Positions 46,500-56,118 of a stretch of DNA of 64,000 nt are shown here, in pieces; the stretch's first letter is position 1, and each line of letters begins with the position of its first letter. Source of the DNA: Isoetes taiwanensis (taxonomy: Eukaryota; Streptophyta; Lycopodiopsida; Isoetales; Isoetaceae); assembly GCA_021234155.1 (NCBI GenBank), contig JAJEKV010000067.1:3897279-3961278 (forward strand), read 5' to 3'. Below the pieces are notes generated by a model. The model saw only the letters and a program-made list of their open reading frames with translations. It had not been told where the DNA came from and searched no databases. The translations under genes and the position numbers were made by a program.

Positions 46500-47900
46500 C
46501 TTGCCAACAGTCCAGGAAGTACAGGCCTTCTTCTCGACTCGCGAGTCGAGAACTTCTCGACTCGCGAGGCGAGAAGAGGGAGTGTACACTCTGGACTGTT
46601 GGCAGGTTGAGGGATTCTCGACTCGCGATTCGGGATTGCACAGCTACCCAATGTCTTCACATTCTTTAGAACCCTGCTGCAGCCTTCTCGACTCGTGAGT
46701 CGAGAATGTGATACCTGCCAATGGCCCTTTGTGCAGTCGCAGGTGCCTCCACCCAGTCTGAGCCACTCTCCTTCGAACCATGCTCATCGAATATTGCGAA
46801 GAGGACTGGCTCCGACTGGGTGGAGGCCTCGGCGACTAACCACTGAGGTGCTGGCCGCTTTCTCGACTCGTGAGTCGAGAAAACGCAGGCTCTAGTGCAC
46901 TCTAGAGCTGGCCTGCAGACAGTCTCAACCACTCTCCTTCTATCTTCCTCGGACATTGCGAAGGGAAGTGGTTTTGACTGTCTGCAGGCCAACTCTTAGC
47001 AACCCAATTCTCACGTTATTGGTGTGATGGGCCTCTACCCAATCAAAGACCGTCTCCTTCGAACCATCTTCGTCGAATATTGCGAAGGGGATGGGCTCTG
47101 ATTGGGTGGAGGCCTCGGCGACTAACCACAGAGTTGCTGGCTGCTTTCTCGACTCGTGAGTCGAGAAAACGCAGGCTCTAGTGCACTCTAGAGCTGGCCT
47201 GCAGACAGTCTTAAACACTCTCCTTCTATCTTCCTCGGACATTGCGAAGGGAAGTGTTTTTTTGTCTGCCTGTGCCAACTCTTAGCAACCCAATTCTCTC
47301 ATTGTGGTCATGCAGCGGCCTCTACCCAATCAAAGACCGTCTCCTTCGAACCTTCTTCGTCGAATATTGCGAAGGGGATGGGCTCTGATTGGGTGGAGGC
47401 CTCTACAACTAACCACAGGGAAACCACAGAGCTTGCTGTATGCATTCTCGGCTCGCGAGTCGGGAATGCCTTACCCAACCGGCACTCCATGTGTACTAAC
47501 CGGAGTTCTGGATGGCCAAGGCATTCTCGACTTAAGCAGTCGAGAATGTAGAACGGAAGCCAAGCATCTCGACTGCAAGTCGAGAATCCCTTAACCGACC
47601 AATTCTCCTCACATGGTGCCGTAGCGGTGGCCTCGACCCGGTCAAGTCACTCTCCTTCGAACCATCTTCGTAGAATATTGCGAAGGGGAGGGGGCTCCGG
47701 ACCGGTGGGAGGCCTCTACAACAACCACGGAAACCACAGAGAGGAAGCCAAGGCTTGCATTCTCTACAAGTCTTGCACTTTCTATTCTCCCGTTTTTTAG
47801 TCCCAAGTGCCTCTAGCACATGCGAGCCACTCTCCTTGAACCATCTTCCTCGAATATTGCGAAGAGGAGTGGTTCGACAGGTGGGAGGCCCCTCCGACTA
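46500..47900. repeat. array of seven long hairpins with covarying stems
   Basis: Hairpins at 46745-46827, 46910-46990, 47031-47113, 47196-47272, 47318-47400, 47629-47714 and 47808-47890. Each has a shared core (ctctccttc ... atattgcgaag) and a stem of about 25-31 bp whose sequence varies between hairpins while staying complementary. Examples: AGTC pairs with GACT in the first, AATC with GATT in the third and fifth, GGTC with GACC in the sixth. Between hairpins lie CTCGACT palindromes and a palindromic gctctagtgcactctagagc. The second and fourth hairpins, with flanks, form a tandem unit of about 287 bp (46828-47113 and 47114-47400). ORFs across this region on either strand are repeats of the hairpin text and not supported as genes. 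Confidence 0.85.
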
Positions 47901-48030
47901 ACTACAAGAGGATGCATTTGAACCGCATCTCCCGGGCCTTAGTCCTAGCCTGATCTATGTACAACATTCCAAGTAAGCAGTCCATGAAAAAACACACATA
48001 AAAGCGGAACTGTTCTTTAACCCTCGATCC

Positions 48031-48112
48031 ATTGTTTCCTTTTGCCGAGCATCTCTCAACCCAGAGAGTAAATCATCTATCGAAGTTGAAAAATGCTCGA
48101 CAAAGAAACAAT
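48031..48112. repeat. additional long hairpin
   Basis: cattgtttccttttgccgag at the left pairs with tgctcgacaaagaaacaatg at the right (about 20-bp stem, few mismatches). It belongs to the hairpin-rich part of the TIR element but has a different core from the seven-member array. Confidence 0.7.
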
Positions 48113-48793
48113 GAATCCGTCGAGCTTATCGGCCGTTCCATTATTTAAACACATACGGCATGTTCTACAAGCGAAATAACATAGGCATCTCACGAAACTC
48201 ACCTCTTCACGCTAGTAATTCCTTAGGCCATCAGATATCACGGGGTCCCGCACCTCACCCAGAGTCTTTGCTTCTTCTGTCGGTCTCTTCAAGAGTGTAT
48301 TCGCATCTAATACTTGTATCACTGCGATTCTCGCGTATCCCCGTTCCATGGCGCCGCAGTGTAGAGTTCCCGTGTCTGGCAGCTCCTCTCCGCTTCCTAC
48401 CTTAGCTCCGTGCTCATCGATCAAATCAACTGCTTGCAATAGGACGCGCGGTCAGGAAAAACACATATGCAAGGCGCTGTTAGCAGCTTACCGCGTCGCG
48501 GCGCCATTCCGGAAGTCGCTAACAGTCGATGCTCCCCTCCGAAGTCGAGGTCCCCAATGCCGCAGGGAAGATAAACTACGCTCCGCTCACTTAGTCCCTT
48601 GATGTGATTAAATTTCGAAATAGTGTTTGGGCGGGCTAAAGCCGACCGTGCTGTACCCTTAGCCCGCTTCTTTTCATAAATGATTGCATGTCCTTAAGTT
48701 CAAACTAAAGAACACGCCCGATCTTTTTTACATGCAAATTCTAAAACTCACAACCCGCGGAGGAAACTTAATTTACAGAGGGGTGCGAAGAGG

Positions 48794-48890
48794 ATGAGAG
48801 GGCATATAGACATGACTCCGTCTAAGAAGCGAGGCGCCGGAGGGGATGCTTCTACCAGCGGCAGCAAGAAGAAGAAAAACACCCCAGGTG
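48794..48890 (+). pseudogene. probable first exon of the multi-domain cargo gene
   Basis: An ATG starts MRGHIDMTPSKKRGAGGDAS then GSKKKKNTP, ending at CAG/GTGAGC. The short basic Ser/Gly-rich text resembles a nuclear-localisation-type N-terminus. The next acceptor (TTCTTGCAG, ending at 48949) joins it to the open frame at 48950 only if one base is lost or gained, so a frameshift or another acceptor must be assumed. Confidence 0.4.
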
Positions 48891-48949
48891 AGCTCTGAGG
48901 TTTTTCTTTTGTCGGAATACCTTAACTGATCCATCCTTTCTTCTTGCAG

Positions 48950-49478
48950 CATTCACCTCGGACTCACCGGGGTGATCACCGGCGAACTCCATTCTTCGGC
49001 ATCGAGGGACCGGAGCGAGCTTCTTGAAACAGCGGCAGATTCTTGGTGGTATGTCGAGGTATCGACAAGTGGGAAGGAGAAAGATCTGTTTCTACACCAA
49101 AGGGACAAGAAGAGCTCCGGAGACAAGTACAAGAAAATCGGTGTTGTGCTCTCCGTCTCTGCGCCAGATTCGAAGCATTTAACACTACATGTCGAGGACT
49201 GCCAGAAGAGTAAGTTCTATCGCACCAAAAAATTAGCAGTTTCAAATTATTCTCACTCTTCCATGAGCAAGGCTAAGGGCACCGAAAAAAAAAGCCGGGC
49301 GCTTTTAAATTGTCGAAACCTTGGGTGGAAGGATCCGGAAGGGATGAAGGAGGCCGGAACCCTAACATCCGAGGAGCTTGGTATGGAGATTTCCGCAGTC
49401 GGGGAAAAAGCTGCTCAATACGGGAGCTTCACTTCTCTTGTCTTTGAAGACTCTACAACACTCTGCAGTGGGGAATGA
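48950..49478 (+). pseudogene. N-terminal segment of the cargo gene, unknown domain
   Basis: An open frame with coding texture: ELLETAADSWWYVEVSTSGK, then DKYKKIGVVLSVSAPDSKHL, then EDCQKSKFYRTKKLAV, then GWKDPEGMKEAGTLTSEELG. No domain is recognised. Near 49460 the frame ends (CSGE stop) and the coding text moves to the overlapping frame that leads into the ParB-like domain, most simply explained by a one-base indel. Confidence 0.45.
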
Positions 49479-50090
49479 AGTTGTGGTTCATACACAAAAA
49501 AGTCCACCAAAAAACAAAGATGGGGATGATGACACCACACGGGAGGAATCAGATGACGAAGGAGACGAAGATATGGTCGACTCCCCAAACCTCGATCCAG
49601 ATGATCAGATCAGGATTTCACAGAGAGGGGCACAGAAAATGGAGCGTCTAGCTCAGTATTATCCGTTGGGAATATCACACAAGCTGCTGCTGGACATTAG
49701 ACGGCTGAAGGTTTGCACGGGAGATGCCGTCTTGTTCAACCACAGGGAATTTAATCCAGCACACATGCTGGAGATTCTGAACCTGATGGTGCGACATCCT
49801 GTTGCAGATCCAATGCCTGCGGATGTCATACCTTTTAGCAGATCGACAAGTGAGTTGTTCAGCTGGAAGTCTGAGGAAGATCTGAAGGGAAAAGAAGTCC
49901 GGTTCTGGGTTGTAGACGGTCAGCATTCAGTGAGGGCGGCTCAAGTATTGCAGACGGAGAAGGAGGTGCCGCAAAGGATCAAGGATAGATATGCCAAGCG
50001 AGAGTGCAGAGTTCTTTTCGGCGGAGACGCCAAAGAACCGGCCGCGGCGATTAGCCAATCGCTGAACACAATAGCGGCGAGTGCCGCTAC
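49378..50090 (+). pseudogene. ParB/DGQHR-like domain of the cargo gene
   Basis: The useful part starts after the frame change near 49460. An acidic linker (DGDDDTTREESDDEGDEDM) leads to NLDPDDQIRISQRGAQKMER, then a helical part, then FWVVDGQHSVRAAQVL at about 49900-49950. V-D-G-x-H-x-x-x-A is the hallmark loop of ParB/Srx/DGQHR-fold proteins, which bind nucleotides or act in DNA partition and modification systems. The exon ends ACCGCTAC-type at 50090, followed by GTAAGG. In bacteria and phages this domain is often fused to DNA methylases, and a methylase-like region follows here. Clear in motif, but the exact family is not assigned. Confidence 0.6.
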
Positions 50091-50526
50091 GTAAGGTAAA
50101 TAACTCTCATTAATCTTTCCATTCTCAAGTCGAAAAAGCCCCGCCATCCTAACATTTGCCGACATCATCGGGGGTTTCGACTCGCAGTGAAAAGCCGAGT
50201 AAATACGTGAAAAATCAAAGGATGTGGAGCTTTCTCGACTCGCGAGTCGAAAACCCTTAGCCATTAAAATAAAATTAGACATTCAAGGGACTTTCTCGAC
50301 TCGCGAGTCGAGAAAGCCCTGCCATCCTAACATTTGCCGATTATCACTGGGGTTTCACTCGCGAGTCGAAAGCCGTGGTAATGCGAAAAATCAAAGGATG
50401 TGAGCTTTCTCGACTCGGAAGTCGAAAACCCGAAGAAGTAAAAGAAAATTAGACATTCAAGGGACTTTCTCGACTCAGCGAGTCGAAAACCCGGCTACTA
50501 TTTACCGCTTATTCCGGTGTTTGTAG
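50091..50526 (+). other. intron of the cargo gene, containing five palindromes
   Basis: Likely intron (donor GTAAGG, acceptor TTTGTAG). It contains palindromes at about 50230, 50291, 50352, 50404 and 50465, spaced about 60 bp, and two diverged copies of a segment (gccatcctaacatttgccga at 50144 and 50320; gaaaatcaaaggatgtg at 50209 and 50386). Confidence 0.6.
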
Positions 50527-51120
50527 ATACTTTCATGCTCGACATTGGTACATTGTCCGAATGCAGCCCTTATCCCCGACCAGATCATACACGCTAGGCA
50601 ACAAAGGGAAAGCATTAGGTTGTCCTCGGCCCTAAAGGAAACAGGGCTCCCTGGATAAGTGGAAGACCTTTGAGAAACTATGCGATATGTTCACTGGAGG
50701 GACAGGAAGATGACGAGGGAGAGGAAGAAGAGGAGAAGAAGAAGAGAACACCAAGGAAAGGCAGGAGTCTCTCTCGGACCAATATGACCTCATTCTTAGC
50801 ACCGAGGCGGTGCAGGGAGAAATGGACCCGACATATGGGCTCAATGGACAAGAGGCAAGTCAAGGACAAAGAATGGAGAATTTCCAAGCAGGCCGGACCC
50901 CAAGTTGTTTGACAAGCAGTTCATGAAGAGGATACAGGGCCTCACGGACAAAGAAACGCTTGACCTACAAGGCAAAATCTTGGAGGGAACAATCCTGCTA
51001 AGGAAGACCAGGAGTTCTAAATTGCAGGACGCAAAGGATTATGCCACAGTCCTAAAGCGGCAGCTAACGTGCGTTAGAAGAAGGCATCACGGAGTTCTGC
51101 AACGTTGCATCTAATGAATA
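50527..51120 (+). pseudogene. middle segment of the cargo gene, frameshifted
   Basis: Coding text jumps between frames: LIPDQIIHARQQRESIRLSS, then DKWKTFEKLCDMFTGG, then an acidic/basic low-complexity part (EDDEGEEEEEKKKR), then FDKQFMKRIQGLTDKETLDL and KLQDAKDYATVLKRQLT. At least three indels are needed to read it as one protein. No known domain is recognised. Confidence 0.4.
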
Positions 51121-52163
51121 CCATGATTTTGATTATTACAAGGAAAAGGCTGCCCTTGATGAGGAAGACATGAAGGAATTGAACCGTCTATGTCAACCCT
51201 ACATCAACACCAAGCTGAAGCGTAACGTCAAAACCCTTCCTTTCCCTGAACGTGCTATGGCAATTCTGAAAAGGAAGCTTGGATTCGGGGTGGTCCCATT
51301 TAAGGCAGACGATAGCTCCCCCCCATTTCTGGTTACTTTGGGACACAAGGGATTTGGTGGTCTGGAACTGGCACCTGGACCCGTGGTACTATTTGCCATC
51401 AATATGATCGAAGACCCCACCCTTTTTTATGACAAAGCTGACATAGAGCAGTGGTACAAGACGTGTCTGGACATGACCGACCTGGATACTTTCAGTTTCC
51501 TTGTCTTTGCATGCCGGCAATCAAACAACTCGGCTTTGTCTCCCAATGGGCAGCTGATATTAACTTCACCAACAAGATCATGCACTCCATATCACGAACT
51601 TGATCATGAGTACGGATTTGGCTTGCCGAAGGCACCAAGCTTTGCCAACATAGTTTTGGTTTTGATTTCAAGATCGTGATGGTCGACCGGATAAGTGGTG
51701 GTCTAGCGAGCATCATTATCTCGACAAGTTCATGATCTCTCAAGAGCGTATGGAACCCGGAAGGGGACAGGTTTGTGGAGGATGTTCCATCGATGGACAA
51801 GGTCAGCAAAGATGGTGCGACCGGTCCTATACATAGAATTCCTATCCGGCCAAGAGTTATCAAGTACTTCATAACCAGCTTGGTCGAGGAAGATCAAATT
51901 GTATGCGAGTGGTACATGAATGGCCTGTTCTCTCAGGGGGCTATGCTGTTTGGAATGAAACCTATATCCGTGGTTGGAAATAAGGACATGGTTGAAACCA
52001 TTCAGTCATACCTGGATCTGCTTCATGAGCATTTCAAGGGGAGGAAGACAAATGGAAGCAGTAAAGACGACGAGGACGAGGGAGACAAAGCTGACGGAGA
52101 CGAGGATGTCGAAGGTTTGGACCAGAATGCTGCCGAAAACATTATTGAAAACCTGAGATTGAG
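51060..52163 (+). pseudogene. divergent DNA-methyltransferase-like region of the cargo gene
   Basis: Pieces in order: NRLCQPYINTKLKRNVKTL, VVLFAINMIEDPTLFYDKAD followed by IEQWYKTCLDM and FSFLVFACRQS, then (frame change near 51530) FGFDFKIVMVDRISGG, then HRIPIRPRVIKYFITSLVEE and DQIVCEWYMNGLFSQGAMLF with GMKPISVVGNKDMVETIQSY. Order and texture match the N4/N6-type (beta-class) DNA methylases: a catalytic-loop region, a W-x-K / h-E region, an H-P-T-x-K-P-like helix and the G-D-x-V-x-D-P-F-x-G-S-G-T SAM-binding motif. The catalytic D-P-P-Y is not visible and the SAM motif is degraded (CEWYMNG), so the region looks non-catalytic. This assignment rests on pattern only. An acidic tail (DDEDEGDKADGDEDVEG) closes the exon. 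Confidence 0.45.
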
Positions 52164-52305
52164 GTGAGTTTACTTTGCTCTATCGGTGTTTCTCGACTCG
52201 CGAGTCGAGAAAACTCGTTTCCTTTCAATACCTTTTTCTTTTCATTCTCGACTTCATGAAGTCGAAAAACTCGCTCGTTCCTTTCGACGGATGTCATCAT
52301 TTCAG
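52164..52305 (+). other. intron of the cargo gene with two palindromes
   Basis: Donor GTGAGT after LRL-R, acceptor CATTTCAG; the frame is kept across it (AG + G = Arg, then EFQLNDSGSL). The two palindromes at 52190-52212 and 52244-52270 lie wholly inside, so the palindromes are removed from the mature message. Confidence 0.75.
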
Positions 52306-53140
52306 GGAATTCCAGCTCAACGACTCCGGATCATTGTCATCTCCTCGCGGTTCACGTCGCGAGGAGAATGAGAATGAAAATCCAGAGCAAGACACTGCTC
52401 ACAGCCAGAAAGAACCTGAAAAGATAATGATCCCGCATTTGGATCCCGATGAACCGGAAATATGGTCGAGCCAAACTCCAATCGATCCACCGGGTCCCAC
52501 CAAGCTTGTAATATTTGACGCCAATGGAGTATTAGCTGCAGATACCACGACAAAGACGCCCCTCGAGATTAACTCCTCGCAGATCCCAATGAAAACAGAG
52601 CATAAAATAGTGTATCCGGGGCCTAGAGCTAAGGAAATTATTGATCGGTGCCCGCACGGGATTTGAAGTGGGCATATGGTCTTGTATGGCAAAGAAAAAT
52701 ATTGTCAATGTTCTTGGTGTTCTCGGCATTTCAGTTTTGAAGTTCAAGTTCGTTTGGGGAAACGAAGGGTCGAAAGCATGCTTGAAGGACCTCGATCCAG
52801 CCATCACAAAGGGGAAGCCTATAATGGTGAAAAGGTCGGGACAGGGGTTTATGAGCTATTCGGGGACTATGGCAAACACAACACGCTGATCATAGACGAC
52901 TCCGCCTACAAGTGCTATCATAACGCAAAAATACAATCATTGCTAAGCCATATCGACACGAAGAATATGAGAGCGGATAGGTGGTTGTCCTTCGGACTCG
53001 TCTGTCTTGGCGGAATCCCTCTTCGCCATTCTTGTCGCCGATGTGCTTACGAACTATCCGAGCCTCACGGAACCCGATCCGAGAGCAAGCCGATCATGAA
53101 AGCTATGGACGACAAATACTTTGGTGAACAAGAAGAGTGA
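52306..53140 (+). pseudogene. FCP1/NIF-type HAD phosphatase domain, C-terminus of cargo gene
   Basis: After a Glu-rich linker and PHLDPDEPEIWSSQTPIDPP comes TKLVIFDANGVLAA (HAD motif I, about 52504-52545), FEVGIWSCMAKKNI (motif II region, Ser in place of Thr), then KFVWGNEGSKACLKDL, and after a frame change near 52830 VYELFGDYGKHNTLIIDDSA then YKCYHN (D-D motif IV). This is the core of the FCP1-homology HAD fold, as in CTD phosphatases. Motif I is D-x-N-G, not D-x-D-G; D-x-N-G is also found in a plant subfamily of FCP1-like proteins, so activity is uncertain. Two frameshifts (about 52660 and 52830) break the domain. The reading ends at a TGA at 53138-53140. Confidence 0.65.
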
Positions 53141-54387
53141 CCCCTCGCTTTGATAGTCAAATTGTGTGAATATTGTAATCGAACGTGAACACATGTATTG
53201 ACCATTTTGTAATGAATATACTTGTATATTGAGTTTTCGATGCCTTTCTCGACTCACGAGTCGAAAAGGCATGCTTGTCGTGTTGATGAAATGCTTGTAC
53301 AATCTATTATGATAATGCTTGTACATTGGGTTTCCTGGGCCTTTCTCGACTCGCGAGTCGAGAAAGGCATGCTGATTGTCTCGTTGACAAAAGCATTTGT
53401 ATGCTTCCGTGTGTGATTGGATGCAACCCTATTCTAATGAGAATGGTTGTACTTTGACTTTTATGGGCCTTTCTCGACTCGCGATCGAAAAGACACTACT
53501 TCCCCACGCCATTGGATGCGGTTGTATGGAATGAATGTTCTCCGTTGTAATTTGATTTCAACATTCTTTTCTTCGTTTTGACTAATGGCACCGTAATTGT
53601 TAATCATACTCTCCTTGCTCCGGTGGTTTAGGCCACAGATCCGACACCGGCCACGCATCCCGCTCGGGCATCACACGAGACCGCTCCAGGCGACCTGAGA
53701 TCCAGCTCAAGGCGAAGAAATACCGATTCGGCCGCGGATCCCTGGTCCACGCTACACTCTTGCCCGCCCTTTGGGACAAGGTTGCTCGCGAATTCAGAGG
53801 TTGCTCGCTACACCACAGGAATAAAGAAAGGTGAAGAACAAAGAAAAGTCCAGGGAAGCTCAAGGCATATTGCAAGCATTGCATAACATCCACGGAGGTT
53901 GGGGAAGGAGCATATTCGATGAAAGGTCATGGAGGCGAAAGTGGAGAAGTCGGGTGGACAGTCGGCGGTAGCTCCGGAGGCACCTCCACGTGAGGCATTC
54001 CACACTCTTCAGGTTGCCCCCAAGGCTTCTGAGGCGGCATGAAGAAGCCCACAAGTTAATCCCCTAAGGTGGACCACCTACCAAGATGATGTAATCAGAG
54101 TGACAAAGAAGACCGCCATGGTCTCTGCGTCCGATGTAAAATACATTGTATCTGTTCAATTTATTAATAAAAATTTTTTTCAACTACATCTTTGGTTTCA
54201 AACTTTAATGAATTTCCTTTGTTTCAGTTGCATTGTTTTTGTTCTCGACTCGCGAACCTGGGAAAACTGCAGCACAGCTCGGATTCAGAGTTTTATTCAA
54301 AAATTCGAATTAAGGATAGTTTTCGGGTCGGGGTGCTACTTTTTATGTAAATTAACCGGGTTCCGAAAAAAAATGGGAATGGAATGA
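53141..54387. other. right part of the TIR element, fragments of coding text
   Basis: 53141-53500 carries three palindromes in what may be the 3' untranslated region. 53600-54060 is GC-rich with coding-like text in changing frames (VMEAKVEKSGGQSAVAPEAP, FHTLQVAPKASEAA), perhaps a further exon or second gene in decay. 54100-54387 is AT-rich and contains the half palindrome at 54243. Confidence 0.4.
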
Positions 54388-54412
54388 GTCCCACTTTAAT
54401 TAAATACGACTT
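54388..54412 (-). repeat. right terminal inverted repeat (25 bp)
   Basis: Exact reverse complement of 42073-42097, followed by ATAC (54413-54416), the candidate target duplication. Confidence 0.85.
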
Positions 54413-54416
54413 ATAC

Positions 54417-55048
54417 AACAATAGTCTCTTTATTCAAATTTGTGCATAGCTAACTGTGATGCGTATTATTATGTTATCTTCTGCATAAAACTTTGCGCTT
54501 TTACATTGTAATACTTGTTGTTTCACTTCTATTGGGTGAAGGTTTGTTAGAAATATAGTTTGGTGAATGCTTGATCTTTATAACTAGAAAGCTTTATCAA
54601 CTGAAGAGAAGTATAGGATGTTGAGTGATGCGAATAGCATGATGGAAATGGTGGATGATGTTTCAGAAATGAAGATAGTTTTTTCATATATACTTTAGGA
54701 GATAGATTTTGTATATGTAAGCACAAATACTAATCTTTGACATCATCTTGCTTGTCACACCATAACATTGAATAACATTGGATCTAAATGTATTACAAAC
54801 CGCTCTATACGCTAACATGCAAATAATAGAGATCAAATAAATTTCAGCCTTCAAAGCCCTGGCCTGATGACATTGTCCAGATAATAGTTTTTGGCCGACT
54901 CTAGTTGGTAGAACACGGGGTTATCACATGCTCACAATGTTTACAAAATGATACTTTTAATTTCTCAAAAAGTTTACAATTTTGTAAAGGGAGGCCTTAT
55001 TTCTCATGCATTTTGACCAACAAAATGTTATCGAAGGGATGGCCCTAC
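54417..55048. other. AT-rich flank, nothing recognised
   Basis: No gene, repeat or transposon end was recognised. Confidence 0.4.
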
Positions 55049-55513
55049 TTATAGGTGTAATTTTGAGCTCACAATCAATGAGCGGCCTTATGATATCATA
55101 ACATTAGAAGACCTAAATTGACATGCACCTAGTATGCGTAATATATACATGATTTTGTTGTCAAATTTTTCATGTAAGAGAAGTCCTAAATAATCAATAT
55201 GGACAGCTATTTTGTCAACCAATATCGTCAGCCATTTGTATGTCACAATTGTATGTCACAATTCACAATCACAACCTTTGAAACACGTGGACTATAATGT
55301 CAAGTAATATCCATATATGCAGTTATTATAGCAAATCAAACCATTCATTGAAAATCCTAAATAAGTTGTAAAAATAAGTTGCCCACATACAATAATCACG
55401 TGGACTATTTACATTACGACCACATGTTCCAAGAATGGAAATATAATTCTGTGGAAAATGAACATCCAAGGAGTCAAGCACGCTTGCATGCTTTTTGGGT
55501 CATATAATAATAT
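55049..55513 (+). repeat. 465-bp direct repeat, left copy
   Basis: ttataggtgtaattttgagc through atataataatat. The right copy at 59826-60290 has the same length with scattered substitutions. The left copy ends exactly at the outer end of the LTR at 55514. Confidence 0.92.
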
Positions 55514-56104
55514 TGTTTGGGGTCTGGGTTCGGGAACTCCTGCAAGACAGCCCTCTGTGAGGACCCTTGGATCAAACAGGAGAATCCGGGAGCTGTGTCA
55601 CGCGGGATTTGCAAAGAAACAAGACAAGAAGAAAGAGAGAAAACAAATGATGACAACAAGAACTGAATGATGAGAACAAAACTCTTTGATATCAATGATG
55701 ATACATGAACTCTCGCAATAGAGAGGAAACAGAATGGAGACAAGACCAAAAACTCATCTAGAGAATCGAGTGCTAGCTCTACTCATATATATAGTACAAT
55801 GGCCTTTGGCCCAATATAGACATTCTGACAGATTTCGGTGCCGATTCCTGGAAGGAGGGCTGATTTGCAGGAATGTTGGCGGTGCCTCTTGAAATGCCTG
55901 AAATCACGCTGACGCTGACTCTGACGCTTGACGGGCCGTCATTTGTCTGTTCTCGACCTCTTCATGCCCGTGGCCTTCGTGGTCTGCTGCTTAGTCTGCT
56001 ACGGGGCTTTCGACGACTGACCTGCTCCTGACTATGGATCCTTGGCCTTGACCTGGTCCGTCGTGTGCATGAATAGTCCTGTACCAGGACGTACAGGACT
56101 AACA
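55514..56104 (-). mobile_element. LTR of a retrotransposon on the minus strand
   Basis: 591 bp. On the minus strand it starts TGTTAGTCCTG directly after a polypurine tract and ends CCCCAAACA, so it has TG...CA ends. It contains a TATA-rich part (actatatatatgag) and a pyrimidine-rich 3' third. The orientation makes it the 3' LTR of an element whose body lies to the right. The body is cut by another LTR insertion at 56866. Confidence 0.75.
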
Positions 56105-56118
56105 CTCCCCCCCCCACC
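56105..56118 (-). promoter_or_regulatory. polypurine tract of the minus-strand element
   Basis: Minus-strand purine run ggtgggggggggag directly before TGTTAG. Confidence 0.8.

Larger units (their letters stand above)
46531..54262. repeat. about twenty CTCGACT/AGTCGAG palindromes
   Basis: Short palindromes with constant arms (TTCTCGACT and AGTCGAGAA) and a variable centre (CGCG, CGTG, CACG, TAAGC, GCA, TCATGA). Clear copies: 46531-46552 (22 bp, perfect), 46553-46576, 46614-46636, 46684-46705, 46860-46881, 47145-47166, 47445-47470, 47522-47548, 47567-47588, 50230-50254, 50291-50316 (26 bp, perfect), 50352-50372, 50404-50428, 50465-50490, 52190-52212, 52244-52270, 53245-53269, 53341-53366 (perfect), 53470-53492, with a half copy at 54243. 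None lies in a coding segment; those at 50230-50490 and 52190-52270 are inside introns. They occur nowhere else in the window. Confidence 0.9.
42073..54412. mobile_element. 12.3-kb DNA transposon bounded by 25-bp perfect TIRs
   Basis: A perfect 25-bp inverted repeat (starting AAGTCGTATTTAATTAAAG, ending GTGGGAC) lies at 42073-42097 and 54388-54412. The interior contains a DUF7869-type transposase-like gene ending 172 bp inside the left end, an AT-rich repeat, a hairpin array, a multi-domain cargo gene and many CTCGACT/AGTCGAG palindromes. From about 45500 the interior is clearly more GC-rich than the flanks. Both genes are frameshifted, so this copy is probably immobile. The DUF7869 family is widespread in protist, moss and animal genomes as repetitive, transposase-like proteins. 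Confidence 0.75.

Noticed and set aside
46666-47278. Two overlapping minus-strand ORFs (108 and 112 codons) with repeated peptides such as MSEEDRRRV
   Set aside because: They are the translation of the hairpin array; similar open frames appear on the other strand. No start context or domain, and the changes follow stem pairing and not codon structure.
46500-53500. CRISPR-like array of regular repeats
   Set aside because: Palindromes are irregularly spaced, spacers are related to each other, the context is a eukaryotic transposon with introns, and no cas genes are present.
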